Shown here in pieces: positions 1-7,185 of a stretch of DNA of 15,420 bases. Positions within the stretch are counted from its first letter, which is position 1, and every line of letters begins with the position of its first letter. A program made the position numbers and the translations under genes. The notes beneath the pieces were generated by a model. It searched no databases. It was not told the origin of the DNA and was given only the letters and a program-made list of their open reading frames with translations. Origin of the DNA: DAOTYX01 sp034434635 (GTDB lineage Bacteria; Chloroflexota; Anaerolineae; B4-G1; DUEL01). Location of the stretch: contig DAOTYX010000019.1 in assembly GCA_034434635.1 (NCBI GenBank), positions 1 to 15,420 of the forward strand, read 5' to 3'.

Positions 1-1941
1 GAAGAAGCCACCATCTGGATCGGCGGCCTGGACCGCCTGCACCGTTCGCGCGGCATCCTGCGGTGTTACGATTTCTCCGCCACGCCCTTCACCCCATCGG
101 GGAAGAAAAGCACCGAAGCGGCCCTCTTCGGTTGGATCGTCAGCGATTTCGGCCTGAACGACGCCATCGAATCGGGCCTGGTCAAGACCCCGCGCGTGGT
201 CGTGCGCGACGACGCCGTGCCGGACGCCAGGACCTACAAATCCCGTCTCTATCACCTCTACAACGACCCCGAAGTCAAAGACGACCTGAACCGCCGCGCC
301 GAAGCCCACGAGCCGCTGCCCGACCTGGTGCTGAACGCTTACTACCTGCTCGGCTACGACTGGCGCGAGACGCTCAAAGCCTGGCAGGCTGCCGGTCACC
401 CCACGCCGCCGGTGATGATCACCGTCTGCAACCGCACCGAGACCGCTGCCCGCGTCAAACATGCCTTCGACACGCGCCGCATTCACATCGAAGAACTCTG
501 CGACCCGCAGCGCATCTTGCACATTGATTCCAAAGTGCTGGCCGAGGCCGAAGCAAAGGAAGAGACCCTCACCTCAACCCTCTCCCAAGGGGAGAGGGAG
601 TTCGGTGAAGACGAAGCAGAAGCGGAGGAGGCAGCCGCCCTCGAACGTCAGTTGACCAAAACCGAACAGGCGGAACTGCTGCGCTGCATGGTGGACACGG
701 TCGGCAAGGTTGGCCAGCCGGGCGAAAAGATGCAAAACATCATCTCGGTGGGGATGCTCTCCGAAGGCTGGGACGCCAAGACCGTCACCCACATCATGGG
801 CCTGCGCGCCTTCACCAGTCAGTTGCTCTGCGAGCAGGTGGTCGGGCGTGGCCTGCGGCGCACTTCCTACGAGGTCAACCCCGAAACCGGCCTGTTCGAG
901 CCGGAATACGTCAACATCTTTGGCGTGCCGTTCACCTTCCTGCCGCACGAAAGCACCGAAAGCGGTCCGCCGCCCCCGCCAAACCCCAAGATGCTGGTCG
1001 AGCCAGACCCGGCCAAAGCATGCTTCGAAATTCGCTGGCCGAACGTGGTGCGCATCGAGCGCCTCTTTCTGCCTATCCTGACGGTGGATTGGGCAAACGT
1101 GCCGCCGCTGGAACTGGACGCCGCCCAAACCGCCCAGGTGGCCGAACTGGCCCCCATCCTCGAAGGCAAGCCGGATGTGACCAAAGTCAGCCGCATCGAA
1201 CTGGAACGGCTGGCGCAGGAATTCCGCACCCAGCGCATCATCTTCGAGACGGCGCGAGACGTGTTCGACCAGATGCAACACACCTGGAAAGGCAGCCGCG
1301 AAATCCTGCTGGCGCAGTTGGTGCGCGTTGTCGAAGAATTCATCCGCTCCGACCGCATCTTCATCAAACCACCGCTCTTCTACCAGGACGAACTGCGCCG
1401 GCGGCTCATCATCACGCTCAACATGTCGCGCGTCGTGCAGCATGTCTTCGACGCCGTGCGCCAGGAGAACACTGAGCGGCTGGAGCCGGTCTTCGACCAC
1501 GAGCACCCCATCCGCTCCACGGGCGAGATGCGCCCCTGGTACACCGGCAAGCCGTGCGAGCGCACGAAAAAGTCGCACATCAACGTCTGCGTGTACGACA
1601 GCGCCTGGGAAGCCTCGGATGCCTTCCTGCTGGACGACAGCCCGGCCGTGGCCGCGTGGGTGAAAAACGACCATCTCGGCTTCGAAATCCCCTACCTCTA
1701 CCAGGGCGTCATCCACAAATACCGTCCCGACTTTCTGGCGCGCCTGAGCGACGGCGAAATGCTCATTTTGGAGACCAAGGGGCAGGATACAGAACAGGAT
1801 CAGGTCAAGCGCCGCTACCTGGACGAATGGGTACAGGCTGTGAATGCCCACGGTGGCTTTGGGCGGTGGTGTTGGGCAGTGGCCCGGAACCCTGGAGAGA
1901 TTCTGGACCTGCTGCACGATGTCTGTGAAGGAGGCGTATGA
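1..1941 (+). CDS. Type III restriction Res-like helicase-nuclease, 5' end missing
   Basis: The reading frame is open from base 1, so the N-terminus (helicase motifs I and II) lies upstream; 646 residues are visible, numbered here from base 1. SF2 helicase motifs can be seen: DFSATPF (residues 24-30, motif III), GWD at 256-258 (motif V region) and QVVGRGLRR at 279-287 (motif VI). Near the C-terminus, YRPDF with D577 followed by LETKG with E591 and K593 fits a PD-(D/E)xK nuclease. The layout is that of an ATP-driven restriction enzyme that translocates on DNA and cuts it; it strongly resembles what I remember as the BPTD_3080 restriction endonuclease family. No methyltransferase is in view, but one could lie upstream. 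Glu and Lys codons lean to GAA and AAA, unlike downstream genes. A palindromic repeat is translated in frame as residues 190-200. The stop overlaps the next start (ATGA). The family call is firm; the defence role is inferred. Confidence 0.86.
   Translation, partial: EEATIWIGGLDRLHRSRGILRCYDFSATPFTPSGKKSTEAALFGWIVSDFGLNDAIESGLVKTPRVVVRDDAVPDARTYKSRLYHLYNDPEVKDDLNRRAEAHEPLPDLVLNAYYLLGYDWRETLKAWQAAGHPTPPVMITVCNRTETAARVKHAFDTRRIHIEELCDPQRILHIDSKVLAEAEAKEETLTSTLSQGEREFGEDEAEAEEAAALERQLTKTEQAELLRCMVDTVGKVGQPGEKMQNIISVGMLSEGWDAKTVTHIMGLRAFTSQLLCEQVVGRGLRRTSYEVNPETGLFEPEYVNIFGVPFTFLPHESTESGPPPPPNPKMLVEPDPAKACFEIRWPNVVRIERLFLPILTVDWANVPPLELDAAQTAQVAELAPILEGKPDVTKVSRIELERLAQEFRTQRIIFETARDVFDQMQHTWKGSREILLAQLVRVVEEFIRSDRIFIKPPLFYQDELRRRLIITLNMSRVVQHVFDAVRQENTERLEPVFDHEHPIRSTGEMRPWYTGKPCERTKKSHINVCVYDSAWEASDAFLLDDSPAVAAWVKNDHLGFEIPYLYQGVIHKYRPDFLARLSDGEMLILETKGQDTEQDQVKRRYLDEWVQAVNAHGGFGRWCWAVARNPGEILDLLHDVCEGGV
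566..603 (+). repeat. Palindromic repeat inserted in frame in the helicase gene
   Basis: CCCTCTCCC (578-586) and GGGAGAGGG (590-598) form a perfect 9-bp inverted repeat around a 3-base spacer, with a flanking CCCTCACC-type sequence on the left. Dispersed REP-like elements of this kind are common in many GC-rich bacterial genomes, and their translation (LTSTLSQGERE) is a recognisable peptide in unrelated proteins. Here the element stays in frame in an acidic linker of the helicase (residues 190-200), between the IDSKVL segment and the KLTKTEQ-like segment. The outer boundaries are approximate. Confidence 0.75.
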
Positions 1942-4460
1942 TGAGCACTGTAGACCAGCCGGGCAAGTTCTACCTCGGTCGCCTGTTTGACCTCAAGGCG
2001 GGCAGGGTCACCGACCAGCCGGTGATGTACCCCTCCCGGCATCTCACGACCCATGCCATCATCGTCGGGATGACCGGCTCCGGCAAGACCGGCCTGGGCA
2101 TCGGCCTGCTGGAGGAGGCGCTGCTGCAGGGCATCCCCGTCCTGGCGGTGGACCCCAAAGGAGATCTGGCGAACCTGCTGCTCACCTTCCCCAACCTGGC
2201 GCCGGAGGACTTCGCCCCCTGGGTGGATCAGGACCAGGCACAGCGGGACGGAATGACCGTGGCGCAGGCGGCGGAACAGGCGGCCCGCCGCTGGCGGGAG
2301 GGACTGGCCCAGTGGGGCATCGGTCCGGAGCGCATCGCCCGCCTGCGCCAGTCGGTCGAGTTCACCATCTTCACCCCCGGCTCCGATGCCGGCACGCCGG
2401 TGAATGTCCTGTACCGCTTCAGACAGCCGGACTCCGAGAAGGAGACGGACAGCGACCTGCTGCGTGAGCGGGTCACGGACCTGGTGACCGCTCTCCTGGG
2501 CCTGGCCGGCCGGGAGACGGACCCGCTGCAGAGTTCTGAGCACGTCTTTCTCTCCCACCTGGTCGAACACGCCTGGCGCACGGGGCAGGCAATGGACATG
2601 TCCACGCTGATCCGTATGGTGCAGGATCCACCCCTCCGCCAGATCGGCGCCTTCGACCTGGAGAGTTTCCTGCCGCAGAAGGAGCGCATGGGGTTGGCCC
2701 GCGCCCTGAATAACATCTTCGCAGCCCCCGGTTTCGCCACCTGGCAGCAGGGGGTGCCGCTGGAGGTGGGGAGCCTGCTGCGTACTGAGGACGGACGCCC
2801 TCGCGCCAGCATCTTCTACCTGGCCCATCTGGGCGACGCCGAACGGGCTTTCTTCATCACCCTCTTGTTGGGGGCAGTGCGTGACTGGATGGCCGCGCAG
2901 TCGGGCACGTCGGACCTGCGGGCGATCCTGTACTTCGACGAGGTGTTCGGTTTCTTCCCGCCGCACCCCGCCAGTCCGCCTACCAAGGCTCCCCTGATGG
3001 CGCTGATCAAGCAGGGACGCGCTGCCGGCCTGGGCGTGGTGCTCTCCACCCAGAACCCCGCCGATCTGGACTACAAGGGGCTGACCAACGCCGGCACCTG
3101 GATCGTCGGCACGTTGCGCACCGATCGGGACAAGATGCGCGTGTTGGAGGGGCTGGAAGGGGCCATCTCCACCGCCGGGGCGGGGTTGGACCGCGCTGCT
3201 TTTGACCGGGCGTTGGGGTCGCTCAAGCCGCGTGTCTTCGTCTTGCACGACATCCAGACCGATGCGCCGGTCTTTTTCAACACCCGCTGGGCGATGTCCT
3301 ACCTGCGCGGCCCGCTCACGCGGGCGCAGGTGCGGGAGTTGTGCGCGGCCGCCGGGCCGGCAGCGGCGCCTCGGCCAGAGGAACAGCCGGCCCCGTCTGC
3401 GGCTGCCCCTGCGGTTTCGCCGCCTCCTGCTGCTACCAGTCTCCCGCCCACTCTGCCGTCGAGTATCGCCCAGGTCTTCCTGCCGGCCAATGTCACCGCC
3501 GAGTGGGCGCTGCATCAGCACGAGCAACGCGCGGCGCAGAAGATGGCGGCCCGCACGCGGAGACTGGTCTACATGCCGCGTTTGCTGGCCTGGGGCACGG
3601 TCTATCTGAACGATGAGCGCAAGGGGTTGCGTCATCGGCAGGTGGTGGCGCGGCTGGTGGAGCCGCCGGCCCCGCCCGCGCCCACCGACTGGGACACGGG
3701 CGAGGTCCGTATCGCCCCCGACCAGTTGGCACATGCCCCGGTAGGGGAGGGGGAGTACCTGACCGTGCCCGCGCACCTGGCTCAGCCGGCCAACTACGAT
3801 CGCTGGAGCAAAGCCTTCGCCGACCATCTCTACCGCGCTGGCCGTGTGACGCTGCTCTATAACCCCACTTTGAAGGTGTACGGTAAACCCGGCGAGAGCC
3901 GCCATGACTTCCGGGTCCGCTGCGAAGGAGAGGTCCGCGCCCGACGGGACGCGGAGGTTGACAAGGTAAGAGAGAAGTTCGACCGGCAGGCCCGCGTCCT
4001 GGACGAGCGGCGCAAGCGTGAGGAGCGGGAACTGGCCGCTGATCGGGAGGAACTGGCCGCCCGCAAGCGCGAGGAGGCGTTGGGTGGCGCGGAGTCGGTC
4101 TTCAACGTCCTGACCGGGCGACGCTCCTCCAGCATCATCACCTCCGCCAGTCGCCGCCGTCGCCTGACGCAGCAGGCCCAGGCGGACGTCACCGAGTCGG
4201 AGCAGGTGATCGCGGACCTGCAGCAACAATTGAAGGACCTGGCTGCCGAGCGGGATCGGGCGATCGAGGAGGTCAATGCCCGCTGGGCAGCGACTCTGGA
4301 TGAGATCGAGGAGGCGGAATTGACCCCGCGTCGCACGGACGTGGTGGTGGACTTCTGTGGGCTGGCCTGGGTGCCGATGTGGGAGATCGAGGGGGCGGAT
4401 GGGCAGCGGCTGACCCTTCCGGCCTACGAGCCGAGCGGCGATGAAGGTGCATCTGGCTAG
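1938..4460 (+). CDS. HerA/FtsK-like P-loop ATPase with C-terminal coiled coil
   Basis: An 840-residue protein of the HerA-FtsK fold. Walker A is GMTGSGKT (residues 44-51) and Walker B is LYFDE (331-335). A sensor-like STQNPADLD follows near residue 370, then GTLRTDRDK. After the ATPase core comes an Ala/Pro-rich linker (about 471-510), then a basic domain, a long charged coiled coil (about 660-800) rich in Arg and Glu, and a conserved-looking tail with DFCGLAWVPMWEIE. No membrane segment or signal peptide is evident. HerA-type ATPases are usually hexameric DNA pumps or helicases that work with nucleases; the family to which this long form belongs is, from memory, widespread and functionally undefined. 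It overlaps the restriction-like gene by 4 bp and mtaB by 20 bp, so it is probably co-translated with both. ATG codons at 1938 and 1941 are both possible starts. Codon use is GAG/AAG-rich, like the housekeeping genes and unlike the gene before it. Confidence 0.85.
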   Translation: MMSTVDQPGKFYLGRLFDLKAGRVTDQPVMYPSRHLTTHAIIVGMTGSGKTGLGIGLLEEALLQGIPVLAVDPKGDLANLLLTFPNLAPEDFAPWVDQDQAQRDGMTVAQAAEQAARRWREGLAQWGIGPERIARLRQSVEFTIFTPGSDAGTPVNVLYRFRQPDSEKETDSDLLRERVTDLVTALLGLAGRETDPLQSSEHVFLSHLVEHAWRTGQAMDMSTLIRMVQDPPLRQIGAFDLESFLPQKERMGLARALNNIFAAPGFATWQQGVPLEVGSLLRTEDGRPRASIFYLAHLGDAERAFFITLLLGAVRDWMAAQSGTSDLRAILYFDEVFGFFPPHPASPPTKAPLMALIKQGRAAGLGVVLSTQNPADLDYKGLTNAGTWIVGTLRTDRDKMRVLEGLEGAISTAGAGLDRAAFDRALGSLKPRVFVLHDIQTDAPVFFNTRWAMSYLRGPLTRAQVRELCAAAGPAAAPRPEEQPAPSAAAPAVSPPPAATSLPPTLPSSIAQVFLPANVTAEWALHQHEQRAAQKMAARTRRLVYMPRLLAWGTVYLNDERKGLRHRQVVARLVEPPAPPAPTDWDTGEVRIAPDQLAHAPVGEGEYLTVPAHLAQPANYDRWSKAFADHLYRAGRVTLLYNPTLKVYGKPGESRHDFRVRCEGEVRARRDAEVDKVREKFDRQARVLDERRKREERELAADREELAARKREEALGGAESVFNVLTGRRSSSIITSASRRRRLTQQAQADVTESEQVIADLQQQLKDLAAERDRAIEEVNARWAATLDEIEEAELTPRRTDVVVDFCGLAWVPMWEIEGADGQRLTLPAYEPSGDEGASG

Positions 4461-5688
4461 CCTGGGTTGCCGTCTCAACCGCAGCGAGGTGGAGCGGATG
4501 GCGCGGCAGTTCGCCGCGGCGGGCCATACGGTGGTAGATGATCCACGCCAGGCAGATGTCTGTCTGGTCAACACCTGCGCCGTCACCGCCACCGCGGAGC
4601 GCAAGTCGCGCCACCTGCTGAGCGCGCTGCACCGCGCCAACCCGTCCGCCCGGCTGGCGGCGGTCGGTTGCTACGCCACACTGGCGCCCGATCGGCTCTC
4701 CGCCATGCCCGGGGTGGCCTGGGTGGTGTCCAACGCGGACAAAGAGCAGGCCGTGGCGACGGTGATGGCGGGAGAGCCGTCTGCCGCTGGCGGCGAACGG
4801 CCCAGGCTGCACACGCGCGCCTTCGTCAAAGTGCAGGATGGCTGTGACCGGCAGTGCGCCTATTGCGTGATTCCTGCCCTGCGCGGCGCGCCGCGCAGCC
4901 GCCCGTTCCAGGCGATCCTGGACGAGGTGCAGGCGCTGGTCGCGGAGGGCTACCAGGAGGCTGTGCTCAGCGGCGTCAACCTGGGGCTCTACGGGCGCGA
5001 CCTGGGGCTGAAGCGAGGGCTGGCCGATCTGGTGGAGGCGCTGCTGGCGGAGACCGAACTGGCGCGCCTGCGGCTCTCCTCGCTGGAGCCGTGGGACCTG
5101 ACGGGGGATCTGGTCGGCCTGTGGGCGGACCCGCGGCTGTGTCGTCAACTCCACCTGCCGCTGCAGTCGGGCTGTGACGAGACGCTGCAGCGGATGGGGC
5201 GCCTCATTGGCGCGGAGGAGTACGCCGCCCGTGTGGCGATGGTCCGCGCCGTGGCGCCGGACCTGGCGGTGACCACAGATGTCATCGTGGGTTTCCCGGG
5301 CGAGGATGAGCGGGCTTTTGTGGAAAGCCTCTCTTTCGTCGAGCGGATGGGCTTTGCGAAAGTGCACGTTTTCCCTTTCTCCCCCCGGCCGGGGACGCCG
5401 GCAGCGCGGATGGAGGGGGAGGTGCCAGCGAGCGTGCTGCGCGAGCGGGCGGCCCGGATGCGGGAGACGGGGGCGCGACTGGCCGGCGCGTTTCGACGCC
5501 GGTTCCTGGGTCGTGAAGTGATGGTATTGTGGGAGCAGCGAGGAAGTGACCGGCTGTGGCGGGGCCTGAGCGACAACGGCCTTCGCGTAGTCACGATGGT
5601 TGACGGGGACAGCCTGCACAACCGTATCACTTTAGCGCGGCCGGTGGCCGAACGTGGGGAGGAACTGATGGCCGAGGTGGTGGGATGA
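4441..5688 (+). CDS. mtaB: tRNA threonylcarbamoyladenosine methylthiotransferase MtaB
   Basis: A 415-residue radical-SAM methylthiotransferase that converts t6A37 to ms2t6A37 in ANN-decoding tRNAs. The N-terminal UPF0004 domain has its cluster cysteines at C10 (SLGCRLN), C46 (NTCAVT) and C77 (VGCYA). The radical-SAM motif CDRQCAYC gives C135, C139 and C142, which bind the second 4Fe-4S cluster. SGVNLG and LPLQSGCD are typical of the family, and a C-terminal TRAM-like segment follows from about residue 345. SLGCRLN and the short GVNLG form favour MtaB (YqeV) over MiaB or RimO. The start lies inside the end of the ATPase gene (20-bp overlap) and the end overlaps the HIT gene by ATGA, so translation is probably coupled. 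The start is fixed by the N-terminal MKVHLASLGC, which begins the domain. Confidence 0.94.
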   Translation: MKVHLASLGCRLNRSEVERMARQFAAAGHTVVDDPRQADVCLVNTCAVTATAERKSRHLLSALHRANPSARLAAVGCYATLAPDRLSAMPGVAWVVSNADKEQAVATVMAGEPSAAGGERPRLHTRAFVKVQDGCDRQCAYCVIPALRGAPRSRPFQAILDEVQALVAEGYQEAVLSGVNLGLYGRDLGLKRGLADLVEALLAETELARLRLSSLEPWDLTGDLVGLWADPRLCRQLHLPLQSGCDETLQRMGRLIGAEEYAARVAMVRAVAPDLAVTTDVIVGFPGEDERAFVESLSFVERMGFAKVHVFPFSPRPGTPAARMEGEVPASVLRERAARMRETGARLAGAFRRRFLGREVMVLWEQRGSDRLWRGLSDNGLRVVTMVDGDSLHNRITLARPVAERGEELMAEVVG

Positions 5689-6026
5689 GCGACTGCGTCT
5701 TCTGCCGCATCGTGCGGGGTGAGGCCCCGGCGCGCCTGCTCTATCAGGATGACCTGGTGACTGCCTTCCACGACCTGCACCCACGGGCTCCCGTGCACGT
5801 CCTCATTGTGCCCAACCGGCACATCGTCGGCGTGGCGCAGGTGGAGGCGGAAGATGAGGCTGTGTTGGGCCGGCTCTTCACTGTGGCCCGGCGTCTGGCA
5901 GAGGAACTCCAGGTCACGGAGGGCTATCGGCTGGTGGTCAACAATGGCGCGCTGTCTGGTCAATCCGTCTTTCACCTGCATATGCACCTGCTGGGCGGGC
6001 GGCCTTTCCAGTGGCCTCCGGGGTAG
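5685..6026 (+). CDS. hinT: HIT-family nucleotide hydrolase (HinT-like)
   Basis: A 113-residue histidine-triad protein. It begins with a CxxC pair (C4, C7), which often binds zinc in bacterial HIT proteins. It continues with the FHDLHPRAPVHVLIVP segment and ends with the catalytic HLHMHLLGG triad (H97, H99, H101), where the central His forms the nucleotidyl intermediate. The usual reaction is hydrolysis of purine nucleoside phosphoramidates and aminoacyl-adenylates in the cytosol. Length and C-terminus (FQWPPG) match a complete HinT. Its ATG overlaps the mtaB stop (ATGA), so it is the last gene of the overlapping run that starts with the restriction-like gene. A tandem repeat patch follows its stop. 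Confidence 0.93.
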   Translation: MSDCVFCRIVRGEAPARLLYQDDLVTAFHDLHPRAPVHVLIVPNRHIVGVAQVEAEDEAVLGRLFTVARRLAEELQVTEGYRLVVNNGALSGQSVFHLHMHLLGGRPFQWPPG

Positions 6027-6037
6027 GGAGGGGGGCG

Positions 6038-6085
6038 TTGGTCATTGGTCATTGGTACATTGGTACGTTGGTACATTGGTCATTG
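6038..6085. repeat. Tandem short repeat, TTGGTCA / TTGGTACA units
   Basis: Six head-to-tail units: TTGGTCA (6038, 6045), TTGGTACA (6052), TTGGTACG (6060), TTGGTACA (6068) and TTGGTCA (6076), then a TTG remnant. The units are 7 or 8 bases and run 7-7-8-8-8-7. The patch fills about half of the 94-base gap between the HIT gene and the CBS-ACT gene. No convincing promoter is visible in the remainder apart from the ribosome binding site GAGGAGG just before 6121. The patch is too short and spacer-less to be a CRISPR. Confidence 0.85.
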
Positions 6086-6120
6086 ATTTCAAGATAACAT
6101 TGCTTTGAGGAGGTACAACT

Positions 6121-6774
6121 ATGCTTGTGCGAGATCGCATGACGCCGCAGCCGACAACCATCACTGCTGAGACGAACCTCAAAGACGCGCTGGAGCTGAT
6201 CCGCAGCCGTCGTTTCCGCCACCTGCCGGTGGTTGACGACCAGGGCAGGTTGATCGGCATCACCACGGAGAAGGATCTGGTCTATGCCTCTCCTCGCTCG
6301 GACCTTTCCTTGAGCAACTTCGAGGTGACCTACCTTCTCTCGCGGATCACGGTGGGGCAGATCATGAAGCAGGACGTGATCACCGTCTCGCCCGATCTGC
6401 CAATTGAGGAGGCCGCGCGGGTGATGGTGGACCATCGCATCGGTTGCCTGCCGGTGGTGGAGGAAGGCAGGTTGATCGGCATCATCAGTGATACCGACAT
6501 CTTCCGCGTCTTTGTGGAGGGGTTGGGCGGGGGACATCCCAGCCTGCGGGTCACGGTGGTCATCCCTGAGCAGGTGGGTAGCCTGGCCCGTGTGGTCAGC
6601 CGCATCTCTGCACTGGGAGCAAACATCCACTCTCTCGGTACCTTCTGGGCTTCACCGACCGAGCGTATCCTGGCGGTGCGGGTTGAGGGGGCCGACCGGC
6701 AGGCGTTGCTCGACGCCCTGCAGACGGACGGCGTCACGGTGCGTGACGTGTGGGAGCATCCGGACCGGCCTTGA
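6121..6774 (+). CDS. CBS-CBS-ACT regulatory protein (AcuB-like)
   Basis: A 217-residue soluble protein made only of ligand-binding domains. A first CBS motif covers about residues 1-65 (MLVRDRMTPQP ... LPVVDDQGRLIGI) and a second about 75-135 (VGQIMKQDVITV ... LPVVEEGRLIGI). An ACT-like domain follows from about 141 to 215 (VTVVIPEQVGSLARVVSRIS). CBS pairs usually bind adenine nucleotides and ACT domains usually bind amino acids, so this is probably a metabolite sensor acting on a partner; no catalytic domain is present. It resembles AcuB-type proteins, but the acetoin link of that name should not be assumed. A strong ribosome binding site (GAGGAGG) precedes the ATG. Its TGA stop lies inside the -35 box of the rpsU promoter. 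Confidence 0.85.
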   Translation: MLVRDRMTPQPTTITAETNLKDALELIRSRRFRHLPVVDDQGRLIGITTEKDLVYASPRSDLSLSNFEVTYLLSRITVGQIMKQDVITVSPDLPIEEAARVMVDHRIGCLPVVEEGRLIGIISDTDIFRVFVEGLGGGHPSLRVTVVIPEQVGSLARVVSRISALGANIHSLGTFWASPTERILAVRVEGADRQALLDALQTDGVTVRDVWEHPDRP

Positions 6775-6799
6775 CAACCCTGCCTGCTCCCTATATAAT
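6771..6799 (+). promoter_or_regulatory. Sigma-70-type promoter of rpsU, perfect consensus
   Basis: TTGACA (6771-6776), a 17-base spacer, then TATAAT (6794-6799): both hexamers and the spacing are exactly consensus. Transcription should begin near 6805-6807, giving a leader of about 38 bases before the rpsU GTG. The TGA stop of the CBS-ACT gene (6772-6774) is part of the -35 hexamer. A strong housekeeping promoter suits a ribosomal protein. Confidence 0.88.
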
Positions 6800-6826
6800 G
6801 AGCCCGCCTGTTGTATCTGGATAGGG

Positions 6827-6835
6827 AGGAGGTGA
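6827..6835 (+). promoter_or_regulatory. Ribosome binding site that sets the rpsU start
   Basis: AGGAGGTGA is a full match to the anti-Shine-Dalgarno sequence and lies 8 bases before GTG at 6844. It decides for that GTG over the in-frame upstream TTG at 6811, which has no such site and would sit only a few bases from the predicted transcript start. Confidence 0.85.
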
Positions 6836-6843
6836 GAACGCCT

Positions 6844-7050
6844 GTGACGCGCGTGGTCGCTGAGAACGGTGAGTCGGTAGAGTCTTTGCTGCGCCGCTTC
6901 AACAAGCGGGTTCAGTCGGACCGTATCCTCTCGGAGGTGCGGCGGCGACGGTTCTTCGAGAAGCCCAGCATCGTCCGCAAGCGAAAGAAGGCTGCCAAGC
7001 TGCGCAAGAGCCGCCGCACGACGATGAAGTCCCAGCAGAGGGCGGGCTAA
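6844..7050 (+). CDS. rpsU: 30S ribosomal protein bS21
   Basis: A 68-residue, strongly basic protein. VVAENGESVESLLRRFNKRV, then LSEVRRRRFFEKPS and a Lys/Arg-rich tail (VRKRKKAAKLRKSRR), is the bS21 pattern; this protein sits on the 30S platform near the 3' end of 16S rRNA and helps initiation. The GTG start is chosen because a near-perfect ribosome binding site lies 8 bases upstream and because the family begins just before the VxENES-like segment. It has its own consensus promoter and is followed by two stem-loops, so it may be made as a short, abundant single-gene transcript. Its position between mtaB and pgpH is the same relative order as in Bacillus. Confidence 0.93.
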   Translation: MTRVVAENGESVESLLRRFNKRVQSDRILSEVRRRRFFEKPSIVRKRKKAAKLRKSRRTTMKSQQRAG

Positions 7051-7070
7051 TCGAAGGTATGATCTCGAAA

Positions 7071-7107
7071 GCCGGGTTGCGGGCGCGTGAGACGCAACAG
7101 AGCCGGC
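7071..7107 (+). other. Stem-loop downstream of rpsU (first)
   Basis: GCCGG (7071-7075) plus GTTGCG (7076-7081) pair with CGCAAC (7093-7098) and CCGGC (7103-7107), with a 4-base bulge and an 11-base loop. It lies 20 bases past the rpsU stop and is not followed by a T-run. It could protect the mRNA 3' end or act with the next hairpin. Confidence 0.5.
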
Positions 7108-7112
7108 GTAAG

Positions 7113-7138
7113 AGGGGCGGCCCGGACAGGTCGCCCCT
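7113..7138 (+). terminator. Stem-loop downstream of rpsU (second), possible terminator
   Basis: AGGGGCG (7113-7119) pairs with CGCCCCT (7132-7138). The stem extends inward by one G-T and two C-G pairs, leaving a 6-base loop. The following bases (AAGTTGTCC) hold only a weak T-stretch, so intrinsic termination is uncertain; read-through into pgpH is possible. The rest of the 135-base gap up to 7186 shows no clear promoter, only CAGGA five bases before the pgpH ATG. Confidence 0.45.
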
Positions 7139-7185
7139 AAGTTGTCCCTGGCGCTCTTCTCCCCTGTTTGTAGCGCAGGAATCAG

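Noticed and set aside
574..1917. A 447-codon open frame on the - strand opposite the helicase gene
   Set aside because: No domain visible, while the + strand frame has helicase and nuclease motifs throughout.
1815..4640. A 941-codon open frame on the - strand, antisense to the ATPase gene and crossing into both neighbours
   Set aside because: Its translation is rich in Arg, Gln, His and Pro with no recognisable domain, and it spans the ends of three genes with clear families on the + strand. High-GC codon bias readily leaves such antisense frames open.
6038..6085. Short repeats considered as a CRISPR remnant
   Set aside because: Units are 7-8 bases and directly adjacent, with no spacers and no cas genes.
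6068..6100. Possible promoter for the CBS-ACT gene (TTGGTA or TTGGTC with GATAAC or TAACAT)
   Set aside because: The hexamers match poorly and the spacings (11, 13, 19 or 21 bases) are unsuitable, and the -35-like elements are simply repeat units.
6811..6843. Upstream TTG start that would lengthen bS21 by 11 residues
   Set aside because: It lies only a few bases from the predicted transcript start, has no ribosome binding site, and the real site (6827-6835) would be inside it.
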